A stretch of DNA of 64,000 nt from the NCBI GenBank assembly GCA_947650365.1, contig OX393549.1, positions 30,595,209-30,659,208 on the forward strand. The letters are read 5' to 3'. Under the pieces are notes generated by a model. It was not told where the DNA came from. It was given only the letters and a program-made list of their open reading frames with translations, and searched no databases. Made by a program: the position numbers and the translations under genes. Each line of letters opens with the position of its first letter. Positions within the stretch are counted from its first letter, which is position 1. The stretch comes from Chamaelirium japonicum (Eukaryota > Streptophyta > Magnoliopsida > Liliales > Melanthiaceae). Of the stretch, positions 1-10,146 are shown in pieces.

Positions 1-312
1 TAGAATAGATCGTACGAATGAATTAGAATGGATCGTACGAATAAATTAGAACGGATCGTGGGAATGAATTAGAATGGATAGTACGAATGAAATAGAATGG
101 ATCCACCGAATGAGTTAGAATGGATCATACGAATGAATTAGAATGGATTGTACGAATGAACTAGAATGGATTGTGCGAATGAATTAGAATGGATCGTATG
201 AATGAATAAGAATGGATCATATGAATGAATTAGAATGGATCATGCGAATGAATTAGCATGAATCGTACGAATGTATTAGAATGGATCGTACGAATGAATT
301 AGAATGAATCGT
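1..312 (+). repeat. Plus block 1
   Basis: About 13 units. It contains the variants ATCGTGGGAATG (55-65) and ATCCACCGAATGAGTTAG (100-118), which recur in the same order at 34620-34700 and 62215-62290. It ends at a J12 junction with CGTACG at 310-315. Confidence 0.93.
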
Positions 313-783
313 ACGATCCATTCTAATTCAATCATCCGATCCATTCTAATTCATTCGCATGAATGTATCCATTCTAATTAATTCGTACAATCCATTCTAT
401 TTCATTCGTACGATCCATTCTTACTCATTCGTATGATCCATTCTAATTCATTCGTATGATCCATTCTAATTCATTCGTACGATCCATTCTAATTCATTCG
501 TACGATCCATTCTAATTCATTCGCACGATCCATTCTAATTCATTCATACGATCCATTCTAATTCATTCCTACAATCCATTCTAATTCATTCGCCCGATCC
601 ATTCTAATTCATTCATACGATCCATTCTATTCGAATGGATCATGCGATCCATTCGAATTCATTCGCACGATCCATTCTAATTCATTCATACGATCCATTC
701 TAATTCATTCATGCAATGCATTCTAATTCTTTCACACGATCCGTTCTAATTCATTCATACGATCCATTCTAATTCATTCGTAC
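313..783 (-). repeat. Minus block 2, abutting the gag fragment
   Basis: It includes the 24-bp palindrome at 632-655 and one CATTCGCATGAATGTATCC 28-mer near 350. The last satellite bases before the insert are ATTCATTCGTAC, ending at 783. Confidence 0.93.
632..655. repeat. 24-bp palindrome with 4-base loop
   Basis: The arms CGAATGGATC and GATCCATTCG are perfect and flank ATGC. Copies occur at 5494-5517, 8014-8037 (arm changed), 10687-10710, 20550-20573, 35236-35259 and 61643-61666 (one arm base changed). In all of them the array keeps the same orientation on both sides, so the palindrome is an inserted or inverted half-unit rather than a block switch. Confidence 0.9.
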
Positions 784-1088
784 AACTCCTTCCTAGCGGC
801 CTCTCTGGCAGTGACGGCCTCGTCCCGCTCCGCCACGGCCTTTTTGAGGTCGTCGGAGGACTTGAGCTGGGATGCCTCCAGCTCGGCCATGCCCGACACC
901 AGGTTCGGGACCCTCTGCCAAAGCTCCTCCACCTCTTTCAGAGCCACGGCGTGCGAAGCCCGCTGGAGCTCGTGGATGTGCTCGTCCACCTTGCGCTCAG
1001 ACCCCCAAATGGAATCATCGAACAAGGCGGCCAACGCCTTCCCGGCCCCAGCGACCTCCGCGGCCAGCGCCTGGCTCTGTTTCTCCGC
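777..1088 (-). other. Downstream exon-like coiled-coil part (104 codons)
   Basis: It is continuously open from the acceptor at 1088. Residues run AEKQSQALAAEVAGAGKAL, then a segment with FDDSIWGSERKVDEHIHEL, then VEELWQRVPNLVSGMAELEA and DLKKAVAERDEAVTAREAAR. Regular hydrophobic spacing with abundant Ala, Glu and Lys suggests a parallel coiled coil. There is no natural end: KEL is followed by TAC GAA TGA, where the Tyr and Glu codons and the stop are made by the adjacent minus-orientation satellite. Satellite identity resumes at 783 going left. Confidence 0.5.
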
Positions 1089-1160
1089 CTGCATAAGGAA
1101 GATGAAAAAGTTAGCGAGAATTAACATTTTTGGCGTAAGGGCAGAGAGGGCAAGAGGTAC
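1089..1160 (-). other. Probable 72-bp phase-0 spliceosomal intron
   Basis: On the minus strand the sequence reads GAG then GTACCTC at 1163-1154 (donor) and ends TTCATCTTCCTTATGCAG at 1089 (pyrimidine-rich acceptor), followed by GCGGAG. The segment is AT-rich between GC-rich flanks, as plant introns are. Its length is exactly 24 codons and it has no stop in frame, so it also reads through as VPLALSALTPKML...FFIFLMQ, a hydrophobic stretch out of keeping with the charged coiled coil around it. Removing it joins ISERLAE to AEKQSQA and gives a continuous helical sequence. Its presence shows the captured DNA was not a spliced cDNA of this transcript. Confidence 0.6.
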
Positions 1161-1451
1161 CTCGGCCAGGCGTTCGCTTATGGAAGCGAAGGGGGCTCGG
1201 ACGAAGACGTTGCGGCCCAGCAGCTGCCGCACGTAGTAGGGCGCCCTCCCCTCCTCCGCAGAGGAGCCAGCGCTGGGACCCCCGGAGCGTCGGTAGGAGG
1301 TGGCATGCCGGGAGAAGGAGTGGGGGCTGGCGCCTCTCCTGGGCGAGCTCCGGCTGCTGGCGGGCTCGGAGGGTTCGCCCTAGCCCCTTTGGCCTCCGAC
1401 TCCGAGCTGAAGGACTCAGAGTCGGAGCCAATGTCCACGAAGCTAGGGGAC
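1161..1451 (-). other. Upstream exon-like part of the fragment, with internal frameshift
   Basis: Two minus-strand frames are open here. The frame carrying SDSESFSSESEAKG is open from 1451 to 1181 and stops at 1178-1180. The frame that continues into RQLLGRNVFVRAPF is open from 1379 downward, with a TAG at 1380-1382. The two overlap at 1181-1379, so a single one- or two-base indel in that stretch would explain the break. In the downstream frame the overlap reads as a basic Ser/Arg/Gly-rich stretch (SFSRHATSYRRSGG); in the upstream frame it reads as Pro-rich. The 1451 edge is placed at an AG that could be a splice acceptor. Confidence 0.45.
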
Positions 1452-1456
1452 CTGTA

Positions 1457-2124
1457 GAATTAGAATGGAATATACGAATGAATTAGAATGGATCGTACGA
1501 ATGAATTAGAATGAATTAGAATGGATCGTACGAATGAATTAGAATAGATCACAGGAATGAATTAGAATGGATCGTGCAAATGAATTAGAATGGATACATT
1601 CTTGCGAATGAATTAGAATGGATCGTGTGAATGAATTAGAATGGATCGTACGAATGAATTCGAATGGATATATTTGAACGAATAAATTAGAATGGATCAT
1701 ACGAATGAATTAGAATGGATCGTACGAATGAATTAGAATGGATAGTGCGAATGAATTCGAATCGATCGTATGAATGAATTAGAATGGATCGTACGAATGA
1801 ATTAGAATGGATCATACGAATGAGTAAGAATGGATCGTACGAATGAATTAGAATGGATCGTACGAATGAATTAGAATGGATCGTACGAATAAATTAGAAT
1901 GGATATATTCGTCCGAATGAATTAGAATGGATCATACGAATGAGTAAGAATGGATCGTACGAATGAAGTAGAATAGATTGTACGAATGAATTAGAATGGA
2001 TCCTACGAATGAATTAGAATGGATCGTGTGAAAGAATTAGAATGGATTGTATGAATGAATTAGAATGGATCGTATGAATGAATTAGAATGGATCGTGCGA
2101 ATGAATTCGAATGGATCGTACGAA
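1457..2124 (+). repeat. Plus block 3, right flank of the gag fragment
   Basis: It starts mid-unit with GAATTAGAATGGAATATACG. It carries GGATATATTTGAACG near 1666 and aligns with 29998-30270 at an offset of 28503. It ends at J3 in GAATTC (2122-2127). Confidence 0.93.
1498..1770 (+). repeat. Segmental duplicate of 29998-30270
   Basis: The offset is 28503 at both ATCGTGCAAA (1571) and GGATATATTTGAA (1666). Confidence 0.82.
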
Positions 2125-2674
2125 TTCATTCTAATTCATTCATACAATCCATTCTAATTCTTTCACACGATCCATTCTAATTCATTCGTACGTTCCATTC
2201 TAATTCATTAGCACGATCCATGCTAATTCATTCGTTCGATCAATTCTAATTCATTAGCACGATCCATTCTAATTCATTCGTACGATCCATTCTAATTCAT
2301 TCGCACGATCCATTCTAATTCATTCATAGGATCCATTCTAATTCATTCATACGATCTATTCTAATTCTTTCGCACGAATATATCCATTCTAATTCATTCG
2401 CACGAATGTATCCATTCTAATTCATTCGTACGATCCATTCTAATTCATTCGTATGATCCATTCTAATTCATTCGTATGATCCATTCTAATTCATTCATAC
2501 GATCTATTCTAATTCATTCATACAATCCATTCTAATTCTTTCACACGATCCATTCTAATTCATTCGTACGATCCATTCTAATTCATTCACACAATCCTTT
2601 CTATTTCATTCATACGATCCATTCTTACTCATTCGTATGATCCATTCTAATTCATTCGCACGAATGTATCCATA
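2125..2674 (-). repeat. Minus block 4
   Basis: It opens with ATTCATACAATCC and TTCTTTCACACGATCC, the usual variants after a J3 switch. It holds GTTCGATCAATTC near 2233 and several 28-mers near 2370-2410, and ends at J7. Confidence 0.92.
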
Positions 2675-2843
2675 ATGGATCATACGAATGAGTAAGAATG
2701 GATCGTACGAATGAAATAGAATGGATTGTGCGAATGAATTAGAATGGACCGTACGAATGAATTAGACGTACGAATGAATTAGAATGGATACATTCATGCG
2801 AATAAATTAGAATAGATCATACGAATGAGTAAGAATGGATCGT
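2675..2843 (+). repeat. Plus block 5 (short)
   Basis: Seven units beginning GGATCATACGAATGAGTAAG. One unit near 2764 is truncated (GAATTAGACGTACG). It ends at the unique junction GGATCGTCATTCTAATTTATTC. Confidence 0.9.
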
Positions 2844-4953
2844 CATTCTAATTTATTCGTATGATCCATTCTAATTCATTTGTATCCATTCTATTTCATT
2901 CGCACGATCCATTCTAATTCATTCGCGCAATCTATTCCAATTCATTCGTACGATCCATTCTAATTCATTCGTACGATCCATTCTAATTCATTCATACAAT
3001 CCATTCTAATTTATTCGCACGAATGTATCCATTCTAATTCATTCATACGATCCATTCTAATTCATTCGCACAATCTATTCTAATTCATTCATACGATCCA
3101 TTCTAATTCATTCGCACGAATGTATCCATTCTAATTCATTCATACGATCCATTCTACTTCATTCGTACAATCCATTCTAATTCACTCATACGATCCATTC
3201 TAATTCATTCATACGATCCATTCTAATTCATTTGCACGAATATATCTATTCTAATTCATTCGTACGATCCATTCTAATTCCTTCGTACGATCCATTCTAA
3301 TTCCTTCGTACGATCCATTCTATTTCCTTCGTACGATCCATTCTATTTCATTCGTATGATCCATTCTAATTCCTTCGTACGATCCATTCTAATTCCTTCG
3401 TATCCATTCTAATTCACTCATACGATCCATTCTAATTCATTCGTACGATCCATTCTAATTCATTCATACAATCCATTCTAATTCATTCGCACGAATGTAT
3501 CCATTCTAATCCATTCGTACGATCCATTCTAATCCATTCGTACGATCCATTCTAATTCATTCGCATGAATGTAACCATTCTAATTCATTCATTTGATCCA
3601 TTCTAATTCATTCGTACGATCCATTCTAATTCATTTGTCCGATCCATTCTAATTCATTCGCACGAATGTATCCATTCTAATTTATTCGTACGATCCATTC
3701 TAATTCATTCGTACGATCCATTCTAATTCATTCGTAAGATCCATTCGAATTCATTCGTACGATCCATTCTAATTCATTCATACGATCCATTCTAATTCAT
3801 TCGCACGAATGTATCCATTCTAGTTCATTCGTACGATCCATTCTAGTTCATTCGTACGATCCATTCTAATTCATTCGTACGATCCATTCTAATTCATTCG
3901 TATTATCCATTCTAATTAATTCGTATGATCCATTCTAATTCATTCGTATGATCCATTCTAATTCATTCATACAATCCATTCTAATTCATTCGCACGAATG
4001 TATCCATTCTAATTAATTCGTACGATCCATTCTAATTCATTCGTATGATCCATTCTTATTCATTCGCACGATCCAGTCTAATGGATTCGCACGATCCATT
4101 CTAATTCATTCGCACGAATGTATCCATTCTAATTCATTCGTACGATCCATTCTAATTCATTAATATGATCCATTCTATTTCATTCGTACGATCCATTCTA
4201 ATTCAAATGCACAAAGGTATCGATTCTAATCCATTCGTAGGATCTATTCTAATCCATTCGTACGATCCATTCTAATTCATTCGTACGATCCATTCTAATT
4301 CATTCGCTCGAATGTATCCATTCTAATCCATTCGTAGGATCTATTCTAATTCATTCGTCCGATCCATTCTAATTCATTCGTCCGATCCATTCTAATTCAT
4401 TCGCACGAATGTATCCATTCTAATTCATTCGTACGATCCATTCTAATTCATTCGTAAGATCCATTCTAATTCATTCGTACGATCCATTCTAATTCATTCG
4501 CACGATCCATTCTAATTCATTTGCACGAATGTATCCATTCTAGTTCATTCGTACGATCCATTCTAATTCATTCGTACGATCCATTCAAATTCATTCGCAC
4601 GATCCATTCTAATTCATTCCTACGATCAATTCTAATTCATTCGCACGAATGTATCCATTCTAATTCATTCATACGATCCATTCTAATTCATTCGTACGAT
4701 CCATTCTAATTCACTCATACGATCCATTCTAATACATTCATACGATCCATTCTAATTCATTTGCACGAATATATCCATTCTAATTCACTCGTACGATCCA
4801 TTCTAATTCCTTCATACGATCTATTCTAATTCATTCGTACGATCCATTCTAATTCATTCGTACGATCCATTCTAATTCCTTCGTATGATCCATTCTAATT
4901 CATTCGTACGATCCATTCTAAGTCATTCGTACAATCTATTCTAATTCATTCGT
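2844..4953 (-). repeat. Minus block 6
   Basis: 2.1 kb with many 28-mers (CGCACGAATGTATCC) and a run of TTCCTTCGTACG units near 3270-3410. The stretch 3790-4190 recurs at 62515-62915, and 3960 onward recurs from 9130. It ends at J1 with CGTACG 4951-4956. Confidence 0.93.
3790..4190 (-). repeat. Segmental duplicate of 62515-62915
   Basis: The offset is 58725 at 3802 and 4071. A partial third copy lies near 33250-33540 (CTAGTCTAATGG at 33475). Confidence 0.87.
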
Positions 4954-5805
4954 ACGAATGGATACATTCGTGTGAATGAATTAGAATGGATCGTACGAAT
5001 GAGTAAGAATGGCTCGTATGAATGAACTAGAATGGATTGCACGAATGAATTAGAATGGATCGTACGAATGAATTAGAATGGATCGTGTGAAAGAATTAGA
5101 ATGGATTGTATGATTGAATTAGAATAGATCGTACGAAGGAATTAGAATGGATCGTACGAAGGAATTAGAATGGATCGTACGAATGAATTACAATGGATCG
5201 TACGAATGAATTAGAATAGATCGTACGAATGAATTAGAATGGATCGTACGAAGGAATTAGAATGGATCGTACGAATGAATTAGAATTGATATATTCGTGC
5301 AAATGAATTAGAATGGATCGTATGAATGTATTAGAATGGATCGTATGAGTGAATTAGAATGGATCGTACGAATGAATTAGAATGGATTGTATGAATGAAT
5401 TAGAATGGATCGTGCGAAAGAATTAGAATGCATTGTATGAATGAATTAGAATGGATCGTATGAATGAATTAGAATGGATCATGCGAATGAATTCGAATGG
5501 ATCGCATGATCCATTCGAATAGAATGGATCGTATGAATGAATTAGAATGGATCGGGCGAATGAATTAGAATGGATTGTAGGAATGAATTAGAATGGATCG
5601 TATGAATGAATTAGAATGGATCGTATGAATGAATTAGAATGGATCGTGCGAATGAATTAGAATGGATAGTACGAATGAATTAGAATGGATCGTACGAATG
5701 AATTAGAATGGATCATACGAATGAATTAGAATGGATCATACGAATGAGTAAGAATGGATCGTACGAATGAAATAGAATGGATTGTACGAATGAATTAGAA
5801 TGGAT
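3960..5805. repeat. Segmental duplicate of 9130-10997
   Basis: The offset is 5170 at 4071 and 4205, and 5193 (one unit more) at 5494 and 5551. It spans the J1 switch, so junction and flanks were copied together. Confidence 0.9.
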
Positions 5806-5808
5806 TGT
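4954..5808 (+). repeat. Plus block 7
   Basis: It begins GGATACATTCGTGTGAATG and contains GAAGGAATTAG units near 5135-5265 and the 24-bp palindrome at 5494-5517. It ends at a junction seen once, ATTGTACGATCCATTC. Confidence 0.93.
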
Positions 5809-6350
5809 ACGATCCATTCTAATTCATTCGTACGATCCATTCTAATTCATTCACACGATCCATTCTAATTCATTTGTACGATCCATTCTAATTCATTCGC
5901 ACGAATGTATCCATTCTAATTCATTCGTACATATGATCCATTCTAATTCATTCGCACGAATGTATCCATTCTAATTCATTTGTATAATCCATTCTATTTC
6001 ATTCGTACGATCCATTCTTACTCATTCGTATGATCCATTCTAATTCATTCGCACGAATGTATCCATTCTAATTCATTCGTACGATCCATTCTAATTCATT
6101 CGCACGATCCATTCTAATTCATTCGTAAGATCCATTCTAATTCATTCAAACGATCCATTCTAATTCATTCGTACGATCCATTCTAATTCACTCGCACGAA
6201 TGTATCCATTCTAGTTCATTCATACGATCCATTCTAATTCATTCGTACGATCCATTCTAATTCATTCGCACGATCCATTCTAATTCATTCGTACGATCAA
6301 TTCTAATTCATTCGCAGGAATGTATCCATTCTAATTCATTCGTACGATCC
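5809..6350 (-). repeat. Minus block 8
   Basis: It contains the truncated unit GTACATATGATCC at 5927-5939, which recurs at 18394-18406. It ends at J5 (GATCCTGAATTAG). Confidence 0.92.
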
Positions 6351-6999
6351 TGAATTAGAATGGATCGTACGAATGAATTAGAATGGATCGTACGAATGAA
6401 CTAGAATGGATACATTCGTGCGAATGAATTAGAATGGATCGTATGAATGAATTAGAATGGATCGTACGAATGAATTAGACTGGATCATACGAATGAATTA
6501 GAATGGATCATACGAATGAGTAAGAATGGATCGTACGAATGAAACAGAATAGATTGTACGAATGAATTAGAATGGATCGTACGAATGAATTAGATTGGAT
6601 CAAGTGAAAGAATTAGAATGGATTGTATGAATGAATTAGAATGGATCATATGAATGAATTAGAATGGATCGTGCGAATGAATTCGAATGGATCGTACGAA
6701 TGAATTAGAATGGATCATACGAATGAATTAGAATGGATACATTCGTGCGAATGAATTAGAATGGATACATTCGTGCGAAAGAATTAGAATAGATCGTATG
6801 AATGAATTAGAATGGATCCTATGAATGAATTAGAATGGATCGTGCGAATGAATTAGAATGGATCGTGCTAATAAATTAGAATTGACGAACGAATGAATTA
6901 GCATGGATCGTGCTAATGAATTAGAATGGAACGTACGAATGAATTAGAATGGATCGTGTGAAAGAATTAGAATGGATTGTATGAATGAATTAGAATGAA
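6351..6999 (+). repeat. Plus block 9
   Basis: It holds ATCAAGTGAAAGAATTAG near 6600 and the rare variant TTGACGAACGAATGAATTAG near 6883, both present at 19020 and 19325 in the duplicate. It ends at J4 (GAATTC 6997-7002). Confidence 0.92.
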
Positions 7000-7650
7000 T
7001 TCGTACGATCCATTCGAATTCATTCGCACGATCCATTATAATTCATTCATACGATCCATTCTAATTCATTTATACAATCTATTCTAATTCTTTCACACGA
7101 TCCATTCTAATTCATTCGTAGGAACCATTCTAATTTATTCGTACAATCTATTGTATTTCATTCGTACGATCCATTCTTACTCATTCGTATGATCCATTCT
7201 AATTCATTCGGACGAATGTGTCCATTCTAATTTATTCGTACGATCCATTCTAATTCATTCATACGATCCATTCTAATTCATTCGTACGATCCATTCTTAC
7301 TCATTCGTATGATCTATTCTAATTCATTCATACGATCCATTCTAATTCATTCGTACGATCCATTCTAATTCATTCGCACAATCTATTCTAATTCATTCGT
7401 TCGTCAATTCTAATTCATTAGCACGATCCATTCTAATTCATTCGTACGATCCATTCTAATTCATTCGCACGATCCATTCTAATTCATTCATAGGATCCAT
7501 TCTAATACATTCATACGATCTATTCTAATTCTTTCGCACGAATGTATCCATTCTAATTCATTCGCACGAATGTATCCATTCTAATTCATTCGTACGATCC
7601 ATTCTAATTCATTCGTATGATCCATTCGAATTCATTCGCACGATCCATTC
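7000..7650 (-). repeat. Minus block 10
   Basis: It contains GTAGGAACCATTC near 7118, GGACGAATG near 7210 and the shortened unit CGTTCGTCAATTC near 7397. It ends at J13, a CGCACGATCC...GTGCG inverted step. Confidence 0.92.
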
Positions 7651-8356
7651 GTGCGAATGAATTAGAATGGATTGTATGAATGAATTAGAATGGATATATT
7701 CGTGCGAATGAATTAGAATGGATCATACGAATGAGTAAGAATGGATCGTACGAATGAAATAGAATGGATTGTACGAATGAATTAGAATGGATCATACAAA
7801 TGAATTAGAATGGATCGTACGAATGAATTAGAATGGATCATACGAATGAGTAAGAATGGATCATACAAATGAAATAGAATGGATTGTACGAATGAATTAG
7901 AATGGATCGTACGAATGAATTAGAATGGATCGTGTGAAAGAATTAGAATGCATTGTATGAATGAATTAGAATGGATCGTATGAATGAATTAGAATGGATC
8001 GTGCGAATGAATTCGAATGGATCACATGATCCATACGAATAGAATGGATCGTATGAATGAATTAGAATGGATCGGGCGAATGAATTAGAATGGATTGTAG
8101 GAATGAATTAGAATGGATCGTATGAATGAATTAAAATGGATCGTATGAATGAATTAGAATGGATCGTGCGAATGAATTAGAATGGATCGTACGAATGAAT
8201 TAGAATGGATCGTACGAATGAATTAGAATGGATCATACGAATGAGTATGAATGGATCGTACGAATGAAATAGAATGGATTGTACGAATGAATTAGAATGG
8301 ATACATTCATGCGAATGAATTAGAATTGATCGGACGATTGAATTAGAATGGATCGT
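7651..8356 (+). repeat. Plus block 11
   Basis: It contains a partly decayed copy of the 24-bp palindrome (8014-8037), the ATCGGGCG variant at 8071 and GGACGATTG near 8332. It ends at J9. Confidence 0.92.
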
Positions 8357-10146
8357 ACGATTCATTCTAATTCATTCGTACGATCCATTCTAATACATTC
8401 GTACGATTCATGCTAATTCATTCGCACGATCCATTCTAATTGATTCGTATGAATGTATCCATTATAATTCATTCGTACGATCCATTCTAATTCATTAATA
8501 TGATCCATTCTAATTCATTCGTACGATCGATTCTAATTCATTCGCACTATCTATTCTAATTCATTCGTACGATCCATTCTAATTCATTCGTATGATCCAT
8601 TCTAATTTATTCATTCAAATATATCCATTCTAATTCATTCGTACGATCCATTCTAATTCATTCGCACGATCCATTCTAATTCATTCGCACGAATGTATCC
8701 ATTCTAATTCATTTGCACGATCCATTCTAATTCATTCCTATGATCTATTCTAATTCATTCGTACGATCTATTCTAATTTATTCGCTCGAATGTATCCATT
8801 CTAAGTCATTGGTACGATCCATTCTAATTCGTTCATCTGATCCATTCTAATTCATTCGTACGATCCATTCTAATTCGTTCGTACAATCCATTCTAATTCA
8901 TTCGTATGATCCATTCTAATTCATTCCTACGATCTATTCTAATTCATTCGCTCGAATATATCCATTCTAATTCATTCGTTCGATCCATTCTAATTCATTC
9001 GCACGATCCATTCTAATTCATTCGTATGATCCATTCTAATCCATTCGTACGATCCATTCTAATTCATTCGTACGATCCATTCTAATTCATTCGTATGATC
9101 CATTCTAATTCATTCGTACGATCCATTCTAATTCATTCATACAATCCATTCTAATTCATTCGCACGAATGTATCCATTCTAATTAATTCATACGATCCAT
9201 TCTAATTCATTCGTATGATCCATTCTTATTCATTTGCACGATCCAGTCTAATGGATTCGCACGATCCATTCTAATTCATTCGCACGAATGTATCCATTCT
9301 AATTCATTCGTACGATCCATTCTAATTCATTAATATGATCCATTCTAATTCATTCGTGCGATCCATTCTAATTTAAATGCACAAAGATATCGATTCTAAT
9401 CCATTCGTAGGATTTATTCTAATCCATTCGTACGATCCATTCTAATTCATTCGTACGATCCATTCTAATTCATTCGCTCGAATGTATCCATTCTAATCCA
9501 TTCGTAGGATCTATTCTAATTCATTCGTCCGATCCATTCTAATTCATTCGTCCGATCCATTCTAATTCATTCGCACGAATGTATCCATTCTAATTCATTC
9601 GTACGATCCATTCTAATTCATTCGTACGATCCATTCTAATTCATTCGTAAGATCCATTCTAATTCATTTGTACGATCCATTCTAATTCATTCGCACGATC
9701 TATTCTAATTCATTCGCACGAATGTATCCATTCTAGTTCATTCGTACGATCCATTCTAATTCATTCGTACGATCCATTCTAATTCATTCGCACGATCCAT
9801 TCTAATTCATTCGTACGATCAATTCTAATGCATTCGCACGAATGTATCCATTCTAATTCATTCATACGATCCATTCTAATTCATTCGTACGATCCATTCT
9901 AATTCACTCATACGATCCATTCTAATACATTCATACGATCCATTCTAATTTATTTGCACGAATATATCCATTCTAATTCACTCGTACGATCCATTCTAAT
10001 TCCTTCATACGATCTATTCTAATTCATTCGTACGATCCAATCTAATTCATTCGTACGATCCATTCTAATTCCTTCGTATGATCCATTCTGATTCATTCGT
10101 ACGATCCATTCTAAGTCATTCGTACAATCTATTCTAATTCATTCGT
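8357..10146 (-). repeat. Minus block 12
   Basis: The left part (8357-9480) matches 20893-22012, and the part from 9130 matches 3960 onward. It carries the TTAATATGATCC and GCACAAAGATATCG markers near 9330-9390. It ends at J1. Confidence 0.93.

Larger units (their letters stand above)
1..783. repeat. Segmental duplicate of 34582-35387
   Basis: The offset is 34581 at positions 60 and 290, becoming 34604 (one extra unit) at positions 632, 711 and 783. The two copies share the J12 switch and the palindrome. The match stops exactly where the gag fragment begins. Confidence 0.9.
784..1456 (-). pseudogene. Captured, broken gag-like fragment of a probable plant Ty3/gypsy element
   Basis: This is the only non-satellite DNA in the window and is strikingly GC-rich against the AT-rich array. 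Read on the minus strand it encodes a Ser/Pro-rich segment (DIGSDSESFSSESEAKG, about 1435-1385), then the motif YYVRQLLGRNVFVRAPF (about 1238-1188), then about 100 residues rich in Ala, Glu, Lys and Leu (EKQSQALAAE to AAREAARKEL) that look like a coiled coil. A disordered N-terminal part followed by a coiled coil is seen in gag-like proteins of grass gypsy elements; this assignment is from general resemblance and is tentative. Breaks: no ATG opens it, the Ser/Pro part and the coiled-coil part lie in different frames, and the last codons (TAC GAA TGA) come from satellite sequence. No protease, reverse transcriptase, integrase or LTR is present. Another coiled-coil host gene fragment is the main alternative. 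Confidence 0.5.
5850..9480. repeat. Segmental duplicate of 18317-22016
   Basis: The offset is 12467 at 5931 and 12536 (three units more) at 8071, 8177 and 9476. The segment carries J5, J4, J13 and J9 in the same order. At about 3.6 kb it is the longest duplication I could trace by eye. Confidence 0.9.

Noticed and set aside
811-1236. Two plus-strand frames (811-1236 and 872-1096) over the GC-rich fragment
   Set aside because: They are antisense to the coiled-coil frame and have Ser/Thr- or Pro/Arg-rich composition typical of antisense GC-rich DNA. The splice signals also support the minus strand.
1111-1431. Third minus-strand frame over the fragment
   Set aside because: It runs across the AT-rich intron-like stretch without continuing either the Ser/Pro-rich or the coiled-coil protein, and is Pro/Arg/Leu-rich as expected for an off-frame reading.
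784-1456. Complete LTR retrotransposon or active transposable element
   Set aside because: Only about 670 bases with a gag-like fragment; no LTRs, primer-binding site, polymerase or target-site duplication.
4521-4709. Open frame rich in Ile, His, Ser, Arg and Phe (plus strand)
   Set aside because: It is satellite translated in a run of units where variants remove the TAA; the residues simply follow the 23-bp repeat.
8177-8365. Minus-strand 62-codon frame, and its twin at 20713-20901
   Set aside because: Both are satellite, and the twin exists only because the segment is duplicated at an offset of 12536. Their similarity is not evidence of selection.
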